A stretch of DNA of 64,000 nt from Saccharibacillus qingshengii (GTDB lineage: Bacteria; Bacillota; Bacilli; Paenibacillales; Paenibacillaceae): contig NZ_JAAZWC010000020.1 of the NCBI RefSeq assembly GCF_013185195.1, positions 1 through 64,000 on the forward strand, written 5' to 3'. Under the pieces are notes generated by a model. The model worked only from the letters and a program-made list of their open reading frames with translations, was not told where the DNA came from and made no database searches. The position numbers were made by a program, and so were the translations under genes. Within the stretch, counting starts at the first letter, position 1, and every line of letters starts with the position of its first letter. This document shows, in pieces, positions 43,731 through 51,073 of the stretch.

Positions 43731-44084
43731 ATGGCCCACACGGTGAATAACGAAGAAAGTTTGGATACGGTCTCGCAGACGCTGAAGCTGCTCGGAGACA
43801 AGACCCGTCTGACGATCATGAAGCTGCTCGACGAACAGGAATGCTGCGTATGCGAGTTGGTCGCCATCTTTAACACCAGTCAACCGGCTGTCAGCCAGCA
43901 TTTGAGAAAGCTGAAAGATGCCGGATTTCTGCAGGAGAAGCGCAGGGGACAATGGATCTTTTACTCCGTCAACCGTGAAAACAATCAGTACGAACTGCTT
44001 CAGAGTCTGATTGCGCGGCTTCCTTCCCAGTTATATCGGATCGAAGAATTAGAGAAAAAAGGATTACGAATTTCTTGTGGATAA
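43731..44084 (+). CDS. arsR: Arsenic-responsive repressor ArsR
   Basis: The protein has 117 residues, starting at ATG 43731 behind GGAAGGAGCG. It is a winged-helix ArsR/SmtB regulator. The As(III)-sensing cysteines sit in ECCVCELVAIF near residue 39, the classical ELCVCDL position at the start of the DNA-binding helix region. The recognition helix is TSQPAVSQHLRKLKDAGFL. Binding of As(III) or Sb(III) should release it from the repeat-rich promoter just upstream. It is the first gene of the arsenic operon, 15 bases from arsB. Confidence 0.93.
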   Translation: MAHTVNNEESLDTVSQTLKLLGDKTRLTIMKLLDEQECCVCELVAIFNTSQPAVSQHLRKLKDAGFLQEKRRGQWIFYSVNRENNQYELLQSLIARLPSQLYRIEELEKKGLRISCG

Positions 44085-44099
44085 TGGAGGGGGAACCAT

Positions 44100-45395
44100 T
44101 TGTTTTTGACCATCGCGGCCATTTTGATTTTTTTGGTTACTTTGATTCTGGTCATCTGGCAGCCAAAAGGGCTGTCGATCGGTTGGCCGGCCTGCGGCGG
44201 AGCGCTTGCAGCACTGCTGCTGGGCGTCGTTGATGTCCAGGATGTGTGGGATGTCACCCAGATCGTCTGGAATGCGACGCTTGCCTTCGTAGCGATCATT
44301 CTGATCTCGCTGATCCTGGATCGCATCGGATTCTTCGAGTGGGCGGCGCTGCATATGGCGCGTGCCGCAGGCGGCAGCGGGGTCCGCATGTTCGTGTATA
44401 TCAGCGTTCTGGGGGCGCTCGTCGCCGCATTCTTCGCGAACGACGGTGCGGCCCTGATCCTGACTCCGATCGTGCTGGCGATGGTGCGGGCGCTGAATCT
44501 GGACGAGAAGAAGATCTTCCCGTTCATTATCGCCAGCGGATTTATCGCCGATACGACCTCGCTTCCGCTCGTCGTCAGCAACCTGGTCAATATCGTATCG
44601 GCCGACTACTTCGGCATCACGTTCATGGAGTATGCCAAGCATATGATCGTGCCGAACTTGTTCGCCCTGACGGCCAGTATTCTCGTCTTGTATCTGTTTT
44701 TCCGTAAAAGTATTCCCCAAACGTTCGAAGCGTCACAGCTCAAAGCTCCAAGTGAAGCGATTCGGGATCCCCGGATGTTCAAGTGGTCTTGGCTGGTACT
44801 CGCGCTGCTGCTGATCGGCTACTTCGTATGCGAATTTTTCGAAATTCCGGTCTCTGTTGTAGCCGGGGTGATCGCGATCTTCTTCCTGCTGCTGGCTGCC
44901 AAAAGTCCGGTCGTTCCGATTCCGCAGGTGGTCAAAGGCGCGCCGTGGTCGATTGTCTTCTTCTCGATCGGCATGTATGTGGTCGTCTACGGACTGCGTA
45001 ACGCAGGCTTGACGGATACCCTGGCTGTCGCGATTCAGTATATGGCCGATCAAGGAATGTTTATCGCGACGATCGGAATGGGCTTCCTGGCTGCCGTATT
45101 GTCTTCGATCATGAACAACATGCCGACTGTGCTGATCGACGCGCTGGCGATCGACGCTACGACGACATCGGAGAGCGTCAGAGAAGCGCTAATCTACGCC
45201 AATGTGATCGGTTCTGATCTGGGGCCGAAGATTACGCCGATCGGATCGCTGGCCACCCTGCTGTGGCTGCATGTGCTGAGTACCAAAGGGATCAAGATTC
45301 CGTGGGGTGTGTACTTTAAGACCGGTATCATCCTTACAGTGCCGACGCTGTTTATTACGTTGGTCGGTCTGTATCTGTGGCTGTTGGTCGTGTAA
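44100..45395 (+). CDS. arsB: Arsenite/antimonite efflux membrane protein ArsB
   Basis: The protein has 431 residues and starts at TTG 44100 behind GGAGGGGG; no ATG is available at proper spacing. Twelve hydrophobic segments are seen. ArsB-family landmarks are [17 protein letters not shown] near residue 112, [16 protein letters not shown] near 150 and [16 protein letters not shown] near 336, followed by [22 protein letters not shown]. It exports As(OH)3 using the proton gradient. With ArsA, encoded downstream, it can form an ATP-driven pump. Confidence 0.95.
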   Translation: MFLTIAAILIFLVTLILVIWQPKGLSIGWPACGGALAALLLGVVDVQDVWDVTQIVWNATLAFVAIILISLILDRIGFFEWAALHMARAAGGSGVRMFVYISVLGALVAAFFANDGAALILTPIVLAMVRALNLDEKKIFPFIIASGFIADTTSLPLVVSNLVNIVSADYFGITFMEYAKHMIVPNLFALTASILVLYLFFRKSIPQTFEASQLKAPSEAIRDPRMFKWSWLVLALLLIGYFVCEFFEIPVSVVAGVIAIFFLLLAAKSPVVPIPQVVKGAPWSIVFFSIGMYVVVYGLRNAGLTDTLAVAIQYMADQGMFIATIGMGFLAAVLSSIMNNMPTVLIDALAIDATTTSESVREALIYANVIGSDLGPKITPIGSLATLLWLHVLSTKGIKIPWGVYFKTGIILTVPTLFITLVGLYLWLLVV

Positions 45396-45468
45396 TCGCA
45401 ATTAGCTAATCGGTATGGCATTCTAACAATCAGATCCGGCATGGACCGGACAAAGGAGAGACTTACTC

Positions 45469-45888
45469 ATGACTCAAAAAACACTTTATTTTCTCTGTAC
45501 CGGCAATTCTTGCAGAAGTCAGATGGCAGAAGCTTGGGGCAAAAAATACCTGGGCGAAGAATGGAACGTACTCAGCGCGGGTATCGAAGCCCACGGCCTG
45601 AACCCGAATGCGGTCAAAGCGATGAGCGAAGTGGGTCTTGATATTTCCAATCAGACATCCGACATCATCGATCCGAAGATTATGCAAAGCGCCGACTTCA
45701 TCGTCACGCTGTGCGGAGATGCCGCGGACAAATGCCCGATTACGCCGCCGCATATTCGCCGTGAGCATTGGGGATTCGACGATCCGGCCAAAGCGCAGGG
45801 TACCGACGAAGAAAAATGGGCCGTTTTCCAAAGCGTGCGCGATCAGATTGGCGAGCGGATTCGGACTTTCGCGGAAACCGGAAACTAA
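45469..45888 (+). CDS. arsC: Thioredoxin-coupled arsenate reductase ArsC
   Basis: The protein has 139 residues, the usual size of the B. subtilis-type enzyme, from ATG 45469 behind AAAGGAGAGAC. It has the low-molecular-weight phosphatase fold: the P-loop CTGNSCRS holds the nucleophile Cys10. The redox pair Cys82 and Cys89 lies in [10 protein letters not shown]. It reduces As(V) to As(III) with electrons from thioredoxin. It follows arsB by 73 bases and is followed by a hairpin terminator. Confidence 0.96.
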   Translation: MTQKTLYFLCTGNSCRSQMAEAWGKKYLGEEWNVLSAGIEAHGLNPNAVKAMSEVGLDISNQTSDIIDPKIMQSADFIVTLCGDAADKCPITPPHIRREHWGFDDPAKAQGTDEEKWAVFQSVRDQIGERIRTFAETGN

Positions 45889-45895
45889 CAGCAGC

Positions 45896-45934
45896 AAAGG
45901 GACCGTGGGTTACGATTCGCGGTCCTTTTTCTTT
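45896..45934 (+). terminator. Terminator or attenuator between arsC and arsD
   Basis: AAAGGGACCG and CGGTCCTTTTT pair around a 14-base loop and end in a T-tract. It lies inside the arsenic operon, so partial read-through is likely. Confidence 0.75.
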
Positions 45935-45970
45935 TAAAACGGTTGAATTTTATAAAAGGAGGCGATTTTC

Positions 45971-46333
45971 ATGAAAAAGATCGAATTTTTCGATCCGGCA
46001 ATGTGCTGTTCTTCCGGTGTATGCGGACCTGCGGTCGATCCGGAGCTGATTCGCATTTCGTCTGTTGTCCATAATCTCAAGCAAAAAGGCTATACGGTCG
46101 TTCGTTATAACTTGTCCAGTGAAACGGAAGCTTTTATCAATAATGCAGTTGTAGGCAAGCTGCTGAACGAAGAAGGGCCGGACGTTCTGCCAATCGTGCT
46201 GGTTGATGGCGAAGTCGTGCATCGGCAACAGTATCCGACGAACGAAGAGTTAAGCGCTTGGACCGGAATGTCCGAACAGGAATTGATCTCCAAGCCCCGG
46301 ATGCGTCTGGAGTTAAATGTAAAAGCGAAATAA
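45971..46333 (+). CDS. arsD: Arsenic metallochaperone ArsD
   Basis: The protein has 120 residues, starting at ATG 45971 behind AAAAGGAGGCG. The metal site Cys12-Cys13-Cys18 is intact (PAMCCSSGVCGP). The extra C-terminal cysteine pairs of the E. coli plasmid protein are absent, as in many relatives. It takes As(III) from cytosolic thiols and passes it to the ArsA ATPase, which is encoded 13 bases downstream. Weak repressor activity is also known for the family. Confidence 0.94.
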   Translation: MKKIEFFDPAMCCSSGVCGPAVDPELIRISSVVHNLKQKGYTVVRYNLSSETEAFINNAVVGKLLNEEGPDVLPIVLVDGEVVHRQQYPTNEELSAWTGMSEQELISKPRMRLELNVKAK

Positions 46334-46346
46334 GGAGGCATACAAG

Positions 46347-48116
46347 ATGAGCACCCTTTTTCAACCGCAAGCTATGGAATGGACGCCGTACTTGTTTTTT
46401 ACCGGTAAAGGTGGCGTAGGGAAAACGTCTACCGCTTCAGCTACGGCCGTCGTTCTGGCAGATCTGGGCAAAAAAGTGCTGCTTGTCAGTACCGATCCCG
46501 CTTCCAATTTACAGGATGTATTCGATATGGAGCTTGGCAATCAGCCGCTGCCCGTTCACGGCGTACCGAATCTGGATGTGGCCAATCTCGACCCGGAAGC
46601 GGCGGCTCAAGCGTACAAACGCAGCACGATCGAACCGTATCGGGGCAAGCTGCCGGATGCGGTACTCGCCACGATGGAAGAACAGATGTCGGGGGCATGT
46701 ACGGTCGAGATTGCGGCTTTTAACGAATTTTCGACGCTGTTGACCGATCCGGCGATTCAGCATAAATATGACCATATCGTATTCGACACTGCGCCGACCG
46801 GGCATACGCTCAGGCTGCTTCAACTGCCTATGGCCTGGAGTGGTTTTCTGGACGAAAGTACGCACGGCGCGGCTTGTCTCGGTCCACTGGCTGGATTGGA
46901 CGGCAAAAAGTCGCTGTACAAAGAAGCGGTTCGGACATTGGCCGATGCTTCATTGACGACGCTGCTGCTCGTGACGCGCCCCGATCGTTCTCCGATTCGG
47001 GAAGCGGCCCGAACGTCGCATGAGTTGAGAGAAATCGGCATGAACCATCAATACCTGATCGTAAACGGCAGATTGACCGATCCGCTCCCCGGTGATGCGG
47101 TCGCTTTGGCTTACGCGGCCCGTCAACGCAAAGCGCTGGACGATCAGCCGGAATCGCTCAAGACGCTGCCCCATTTCGAGATTCCGCTGTCTCCTTTTAA
47201 CGTTACCGGTCTGGACCGGTTGAGAGAACTGTTAACAACCGGAAGTCGGCAGATTATCGATCCTGTCGGGGATACGAATGAGAACGACGCACTTCTGGAT
47301 CTCAAAGGGATGGTCGATCATCTGGAGCAGACCGGTAGCCGGATCATTTTTACGATGGGCAAAGGCGGGGTTGGCAAAACGACGGTGGCGGCTAGCGTTG
47401 CACTGGAATTGGCGGAACGCGGGCATAAGGTGCATCTGAGCACGACCGATCCGGCTGCGCATCTAAATGAATGGATCGAGCAGGACATTCCGCGATTGAC
47501 CTTGAGTCGGATCGATCCCAAAGTCGAAATCGAGAACTATCAGCAAGAGATGATGTCGCAGCAGAACCATCTGGATGAAGAAAGTCTGGCTTATCTCGAA
47601 GAAGATCTCAAGTCGCCTTGTACCGAAGAGATCGCGATTTTCCGCGCGTTTGCTGAATTGGTTCAACGGAGCCAAGATGAGATCGTCGTGATCGATACCG
47701 CACCGACGGGTCATACACTCCTGCTGCTCGATGCATCCAATGAATATCACAAAGAGATTGAACGCTCTACGCTGGTGATGCCGGATTCGGTTCGTCAGCT
47801 GCTGCCGCGTCTACGTAATCCGCAAGAAACGAGTGTACTGATCATCACTTTGGCGGAAGCAACTCCTTACTATGAAGCGATCCGTCTGCAAGAAGACCTT
47901 CAGCGGGCCCATATTCCGGTCAAAGGATGGGTTATCAATCAGAGTCTAGCCGCTACCGGGACCCAAGATCCGGTGCTTGGCGGACGTTCGGCAGCCGAAG
48001 CCCAGTGGACGCGCAAGATCGAAGCCGCATCGGGCAGAAGTTGTGCGCTGATTCCCTGGACCTCGGCCGAACTCAGCGGAGCCCGCAAACTGCGGCAATT
48101 GATTCACCATATCTAA
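46347..48116 (+). CDS. arsA: Arsenite-stimulated ATPase ArsA
   Basis: The protein has 589 residues with two homologous ATPase halves, starting at ATG 46347 behind AAGGAGGC. Walker A motifs are TGKGGVGKTSTAS near residue 19 and MGKGGVGKTTVAA near 337. The signal DTAPTGHTLRLL occurs in the first half and DTAPTGHTLLLL in the second. Cysteines matching the As(III)-binding trio lie in SGACTVEIA, GAACLGPL and SPCTEEIAIF. It associates with ArsB at the membrane to drive arsenite export. Confidence 0.95.
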   Translation: MSTLFQPQAMEWTPYLFFTGKGGVGKTSTASATAVVLADLGKKVLLVSTDPASNLQDVFDMELGNQPLPVHGVPNLDVANLDPEAAAQAYKRSTIEPYRGKLPDAVLATMEEQMSGACTVEIAAFNEFSTLLTDPAIQHKYDHIVFDTAPTGHTLRLLQLPMAWSGFLDESTHGAACLGPLAGLDGKKSLYKEAVRTLADASLTTLLLVTRPDRSPIREAARTSHELREIGMNHQYLIVNGRLTDPLPGDAVALAYAARQRKALDDQPESLKTLPHFEIPLSPFNVTGLDRLRELLTTGSRQIIDPVGDTNENDALLDLKGMVDHLEQTGSRIIFTMGKGGVGKTTVAASVALELAERGHKVHLSTTDPAAHLNEWIEQDIPRLTLSRIDPKVEIENYQQEMMSQQNHLDEESLAYLEEDLKSPCTEEIAIFRAFAELVQRSQDEIVVIDTAPTGHTLLLLDASNEYHKEIERSTLVMPDSVRQLLPRLRNPQETSVLIITLAEATPYYEAIRLQEDLQRAHIPVKGWVINQSLAATGTQDPVLGGRSAAEAQWTRKIEAASGRSCALIPWTSAELSGARKLRQLIHHI

Positions 48117-48141
48117 ATTCCAAGTGGAAGGATGAGCCATT

Positions 48142-48420
48142 ATGATGATTACCGATCTGGCCAAGACTTATATTCAAGAAGCCATGAACCAAAACGGCGT
48201 ATCCACGCTGCGGGTATTTTCCGGAGGAGCAGGCTGCTGTGGTCCCAGTTACCAATTGGCGCTGGGCGAGCCGGAAGCCGGAGACCGGATTGAGCAGATC
48301 AATGATCTTCAAGTCGCGTACGAACCTGAAGTGGCGGATCAAGTGACTGCGATAACGCTGGATCTGATTCAAGACGAGCAGGGTGCAGGCTTGGTATTCA
48401 AAGGCGCAAGCGGCTGCTGA
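48142..48420 (+). CDS. HesB/IscA-like small protein of the arsenic operon
   Basis: The protein has 92 residues, starting at ATG 48142 behind GGAAGGATGAG. It shows the A-type (HesB/IscA-like) beta-fold: LRVFSGGAGCCGPSYQLALGE near residue 23, then IEQINDLQVAYEPEVAD and the C-terminal FKGASGC. The cysteines are at CC (33-34) and at the last residue (92). The spacing differs from the CxnCGC of true Fe-S carriers. Related short proteins occur in arsenic operons. As(III) or Fe-S binding is possible; its role is unproven. Confidence 0.8.
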   Translation: MMITDLAKTYIQEAMNQNGVSTLRVFSGGAGCCGPSYQLALGEPEAGDRIEQINDLQVAYEPEVADQVTAITLDLIQDEQGAGLVFKGASGC

Positions 48421-48453
48421 AATCAAATTTTCGAAGAATAGGTGGTATTCAAA

Positions 48454-48897
48454 ATGACGAAAACATATCAGCAATTAGTGGAACCTTATATTTATCTGGG
48501 CGGCGCAGCCGATGTCGAGCAGATGATTACCGAGGAGCATTGCGAGGTCATCGTTGATCTACGCGAAGAAGCGACAGAGATTGCGTATCAGAGTCCCGAT
48601 CGTCAAGTGGAATGGATTCAGATTGCGCTCGATGATCATGCACGTACCACGCAGGAAGACGTATTCAAGCAAGCGATCGATCAGGTTGTAGCCAGCAGCG
48701 AGCAGGGCAAAAAGGTCGGATTCCACTGCGGCGGCGGCAAAGGCCGTACAGGCGCTGTTGCGATCGGCACGCTGCTTGCTCTGGGCAAAGCGAATACGCT
48801 GGCCGAAGCCGAGCAGATGGCCAAAGATATTCGTCCGGTCATCTCGATCAAAGACACGCAGCGCGAAGCGCTTCAGCGCATTTTCCCGAACGCCTGA
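48454..48897 (+). CDS. Protein-tyrosine/dual-specificity phosphatase-like protein of the arsenic operon
   Basis: The protein has 147 residues from ATG 48454, with AGGTGG nine bases upstream. The PTP-loop CX5R is HCGGGKGRTGAVAIGTLLA near residue 92, with the general-acid candidate in LDDHART near 63. The early block YIYLGGAADVEQMITEEHCEVIVDLR is typical of dual-specificity phosphatases. It closes the arsD-arsA operon, ahead of a strong terminator. A role on arsenate esters, a redox function or signalling are all possible; it is distinct from ArsC. Confidence 0.8.
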   Translation: MTKTYQQLVEPYIYLGGAADVEQMITEEHCEVIVDLREEATEIAYQSPDRQVEWIQIALDDHARTTQEDVFKQAIDQVVASSEQGKKVGFHCGGGKGRTGAVAIGTLLALGKANTLAEAEQMAKDIRPVISIKDTQREALQRIFPNA

Positions 48898-48941
48898 TTC
48901 GGGGCTACAGCAGTATGTATCCGATCGTTCAAGCACACTTT

Positions 48942-48986
48942 ATAGATAACCACTCTTTTTGATGAAGAGCGGTTATCTATTTTTTT
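48942..48986 (+). terminator. Terminator of the arsR-phosphatase operon
   Basis: ATAGATAACC-A-CTCTT and AAGAG-C-GGTTATCTAT form a long stem followed by seven T. Confidence 0.92.
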
Positions 48987-49017
48987 GAATCGACACAAAT
49001 TCTTCTCTAAAAATAAC

Positions 49018-49045
49018 TTGCAATATGCAAATAAAAAGCTATACT
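49018..49045 (+). promoter_or_regulatory. marR-arsM promoter with overlapping palindrome
   Basis: TTGCAA (49018-49023), a 16-base spacer and TATACT (49040-49045). The palindrome TTGCA-ATA-TGCAA (49018-49030) covers the -35 box and suits autorepression by the MarR protein encoded next. Confidence 0.75.
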
Positions 49046-49063
49046 GAAATAGAGGTGAGACGC

Positions 49064-49531
49064 ATGGGTAACAAAAGAGAACCGTTCCAGATTATGACGC
49101 GGCGCTTCGGGTTGTTGAACAAGGTATGCTGCAGCGTGGGCGGTCATGATCTATCGGCAGCGCAAAGTCATATTTTATATGAAATAGACTGCCATAACTC
49201 TCCGTCGATGCAGCAAGTCGCGGATACTCTCGGTACAGACATTACGACGTTTAGCAGGCAGATTCAGGCGCTGATCAAAATGGGGCTAATCGAAAAGTCA
49301 CCGGATACCCGCGATCGGCGGGTATCTGTGCTGTCGTTGACCGATGAAGGCCAACAGGTTGCCCGTACGATCGACGAGCAAATGAACAGCTATCTGGATG
49401 AAGTATTGTCGTATCTGACTCCATTCGAGCAAGAGACCGTTATGTCCTCGATCCATCTGTTCAACGAAGCCATGGCCAAGTCCGATCGCTGTTGTCATCC
49501 CGTTGTGGAGCCTAAGTCTAAACTTGATTAA
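49064..49531 (+). CDS. MarR family regulator with paired cysteines, probably arsenic-sensing
   Basis: The protein has 155 residues, starting at ATG 49064 behind AGAGGTGAG; ATG 49025 would lie at the promoter. The winged helix (about 50-110) reads PSMQQVADTLGTDITTFSRQIQALIKMGLIEKSPDTRDRRVSVLSLT. Two vicinal cysteine pairs are unusual: Cys22-Cys23 (NKVCCSVGG) in the first dimer helix and Cys143-Cys144 (DRCCHPVV) in the tail. In a MarR dimer the N- and C-terminal helices meet, so the four could form a thiol site for As(III) or an organoarsenical. It is the first gene of the arsM-arsN1 unit. Confidence 0.86.
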   Translation: MGNKREPFQIMTRRFGLLNKVCCSVGGHDLSAAQSHILYEIDCHNSPSMQQVADTLGTDITTFSRQIQALIKMGLIEKSPDTRDRRVSVLSLTDEGQQVARTIDEQMNSYLDEVLSYLTPFEQETVMSSIHLFNEAMAKSDRCCHPVVEPKSKLD

Positions 49532-49576
49532 TGCAACTTTGTCGAATCATCAATCCTCTTAAAGGAGTGTTCAATC

Positions 49577-50377
49577 ATGACAGAAGTCCATAAAGATACC
49601 ATTCGTCAAAATGTACGGGGTCGTTACCAGCAGATCGCGCTTCGGACGGTTCAGCCGGAGTCTTGCTGCGGGGTCGATCCGGATTATGATCCGGTTCAAG
49701 ACGTTGATCAAGTGTCTGCGCAAATGGGATACTCGGCCGAGGAGTTGCAATCGGCTCCGATCGGGGCCAATCTCGGTTTGGGATGCGGCAATCCGCAGGC
49801 TATTGCGGAGTTGAAGCCGGGTGAGACGGTACTCGATCTGGGCAGCGGCGGCGGATTCGACTGCTTCCTGGCAGCCAGACAGGTAGGCCATACAGGTCGC
49901 GTCATCGGAGTGGATATGACACCGGATATGATCTCCAAAGCCCGTCATAACGCGGAAAAAGCACAGAACTCGATCGTTGATTTTCGATTGGGCGAAATCG
50001 AGCATCTGCCGGTGGCCAACGATACGGTAGACGTCATTATCTCGAACTGCGTCATCAACTTGTCTCCGGACAAGCAGCAGGTATTCGACGAAGCTTATCG
50101 GGTGCTCCGAAGCGGGGGACGGTTGGCGATCTCGGATATCGTGACCACGGCAGAGCTTCCGCCCGAGATCAAAAGCGATATGCAGGATCTGTACAGCGGG
50201 TGTATTTCGGGGGCTTCGTTTATAAAGGAGCTGAGTCATATGTTGGAGCGCAGCGGATTTTCCGAGATCTCGATTCAGCCCAAAGAAGAATCCAAAAGCT
50301 TTATCCGGGACTGGATCCCGGGCGAGCGGATCGACGATTATATCGTTTCTGCTGTTATTCAAGCCATAAAGCCATAA
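49577..50377 (+). CDS. arsM: Arsenite S-adenosylmethionine methyltransferase ArsM
   Basis: The protein has 266 residues, starting at ATG 49577 behind AAAGGAGTG. The early cysteine pair in ESCCGVDPDYD is an ArsM hallmark. The SAM site is LDLGSGGGFDCFLAARQVG near residue 90. The two catalytic As-binding cysteines are in ISNCVINLSP near 156 and DLYSGCISGAS near 206. It methylates As(III) to mono- and dimethyl forms, some of which volatilise. It sits between the Cys-rich MarR gene and the arsN1-like gene. That grouping fits resistance to organoarsenicals as well as inorganic arsenic. Confidence 0.94.
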   Translation: MTEVHKDTIRQNVRGRYQQIALRTVQPESCCGVDPDYDPVQDVDQVSAQMGYSAEELQSAPIGANLGLGCGNPQAIAELKPGETVLDLGSGGGFDCFLAARQVGHTGRVIGVDMTPDMISKARHNAEKAQNSIVDFRLGEIEHLPVANDTVDVIISNCVINLSPDKQQVFDEAYRVLRSGGRLAISDIVTTAELPPEIKSDMQDLYSGCISGASFIKELSHMLERSGFSEISIQPKEESKSFIRDWIPGERIDDYIVSAVIQAIKP

Positions 50378-50399
50378 AGTGATAAGGAGGAAGAGAAGG

Positions 50400-50936
50400 A
50401 TGCAGAAAATACATTCGGAAGCTTCGTTATGTATTCGCTTCGTTCAGGCAAAAGATCTGGAGGCGGTACTGCACATCTACAATCAGGGCATCGCAGATCG
50501 GATCGCGACGCTGGAGACGGAAGCCAAACCCTTTTCCTATATCGAGGACTGGTTCAACAGCCATCAGGGACGTTACGCGGCGCTCGCTGCCGAGCGGCAC
50601 GGGGAGATTGTCGGCTGGGCGGCGCTCAATCCGTATTCGCAGCGCTGCGCATACGACGGTGTGGCGGATCTGTCGATCTATGTAAGGCGTGAACATCGCG
50701 GCACCGGCGTCGGTACACCGCTGCTGTCGGCTCTTGAAGAACAGGCACGACGTCAGGATTTTCGCAAGATCGTCTTGTTTACGTTTCCTTTTAATGAAGC
50801 GGGACAGCGTCTCTACCGCAAATCGGGCTACCGGATCGTCGGCACGTTTGAGAAACAGGGCGTGCAGGACGGCCGGGAGATCGATGTCATGATTATGGAA
50901 AAAAGGTTGGGATCAGGCGAAGACGTACAAGTCTGA
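50400..50936 (+). CDS. arsN1: GNAT acetyltransferase, arsinothricin N-acetyltransferase (ArsN1-like)
   Basis: The protein has 178 residues from ATG 50400, behind AAGGAGG. It follows the phosphinothricin/arsinothricin acetyltransferase pattern: IYNQGIADRIATLETEAKPF near residue 30, GWAALNPYSQRCAYDGVADLSIYV near 80, the acetyl-CoA loop RREHRGTGVGTPLL near 103, and the tail ALEEQARRQDFRKIVLFTFPFN. ArsN1 acetylates the arsenic antibiotic arsinothricin. Its place just after arsM supports that substrate over phosphinothricin or methionine sulfoximine. Confidence 0.85.
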   Translation: MQKIHSEASLCIRFVQAKDLEAVLHIYNQGIADRIATLETEAKPFSYIEDWFNSHQGRYAALAAERHGEIVGWAALNPYSQRCAYDGVADLSIYVRREHRGTGVGTPLLSALEEQARRQDFRKIVLFTFPFNEAGQRLYRKSGYRIVGTFEKQGVQDGREIDVMIMEKRLGSGEDVQV

Positions 50937-50998
50937 CGTTGCCGGGATCCGCCCATTGAACTTGTATCGTGATCTAAAAAGGTAAACGTCCACCCCTG

Positions 50999-51029
50999 CC
51001 GCAAACCCCGGGTTTTGCGGTTCTTTTCT
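50999..51029 (+). terminator. Terminator after arsN1
   Basis: CCGCAAAACC-like arms (CCGCAAACC and GGTTTTGCGG) pair around CCCG and are followed by TTCTTTTC. Confidence 0.75.
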
Positions 51030-51073
51030 TTGGGCGCCATCTGTGGAATGATAGGAGGCAAGGAGCTGAGCGT

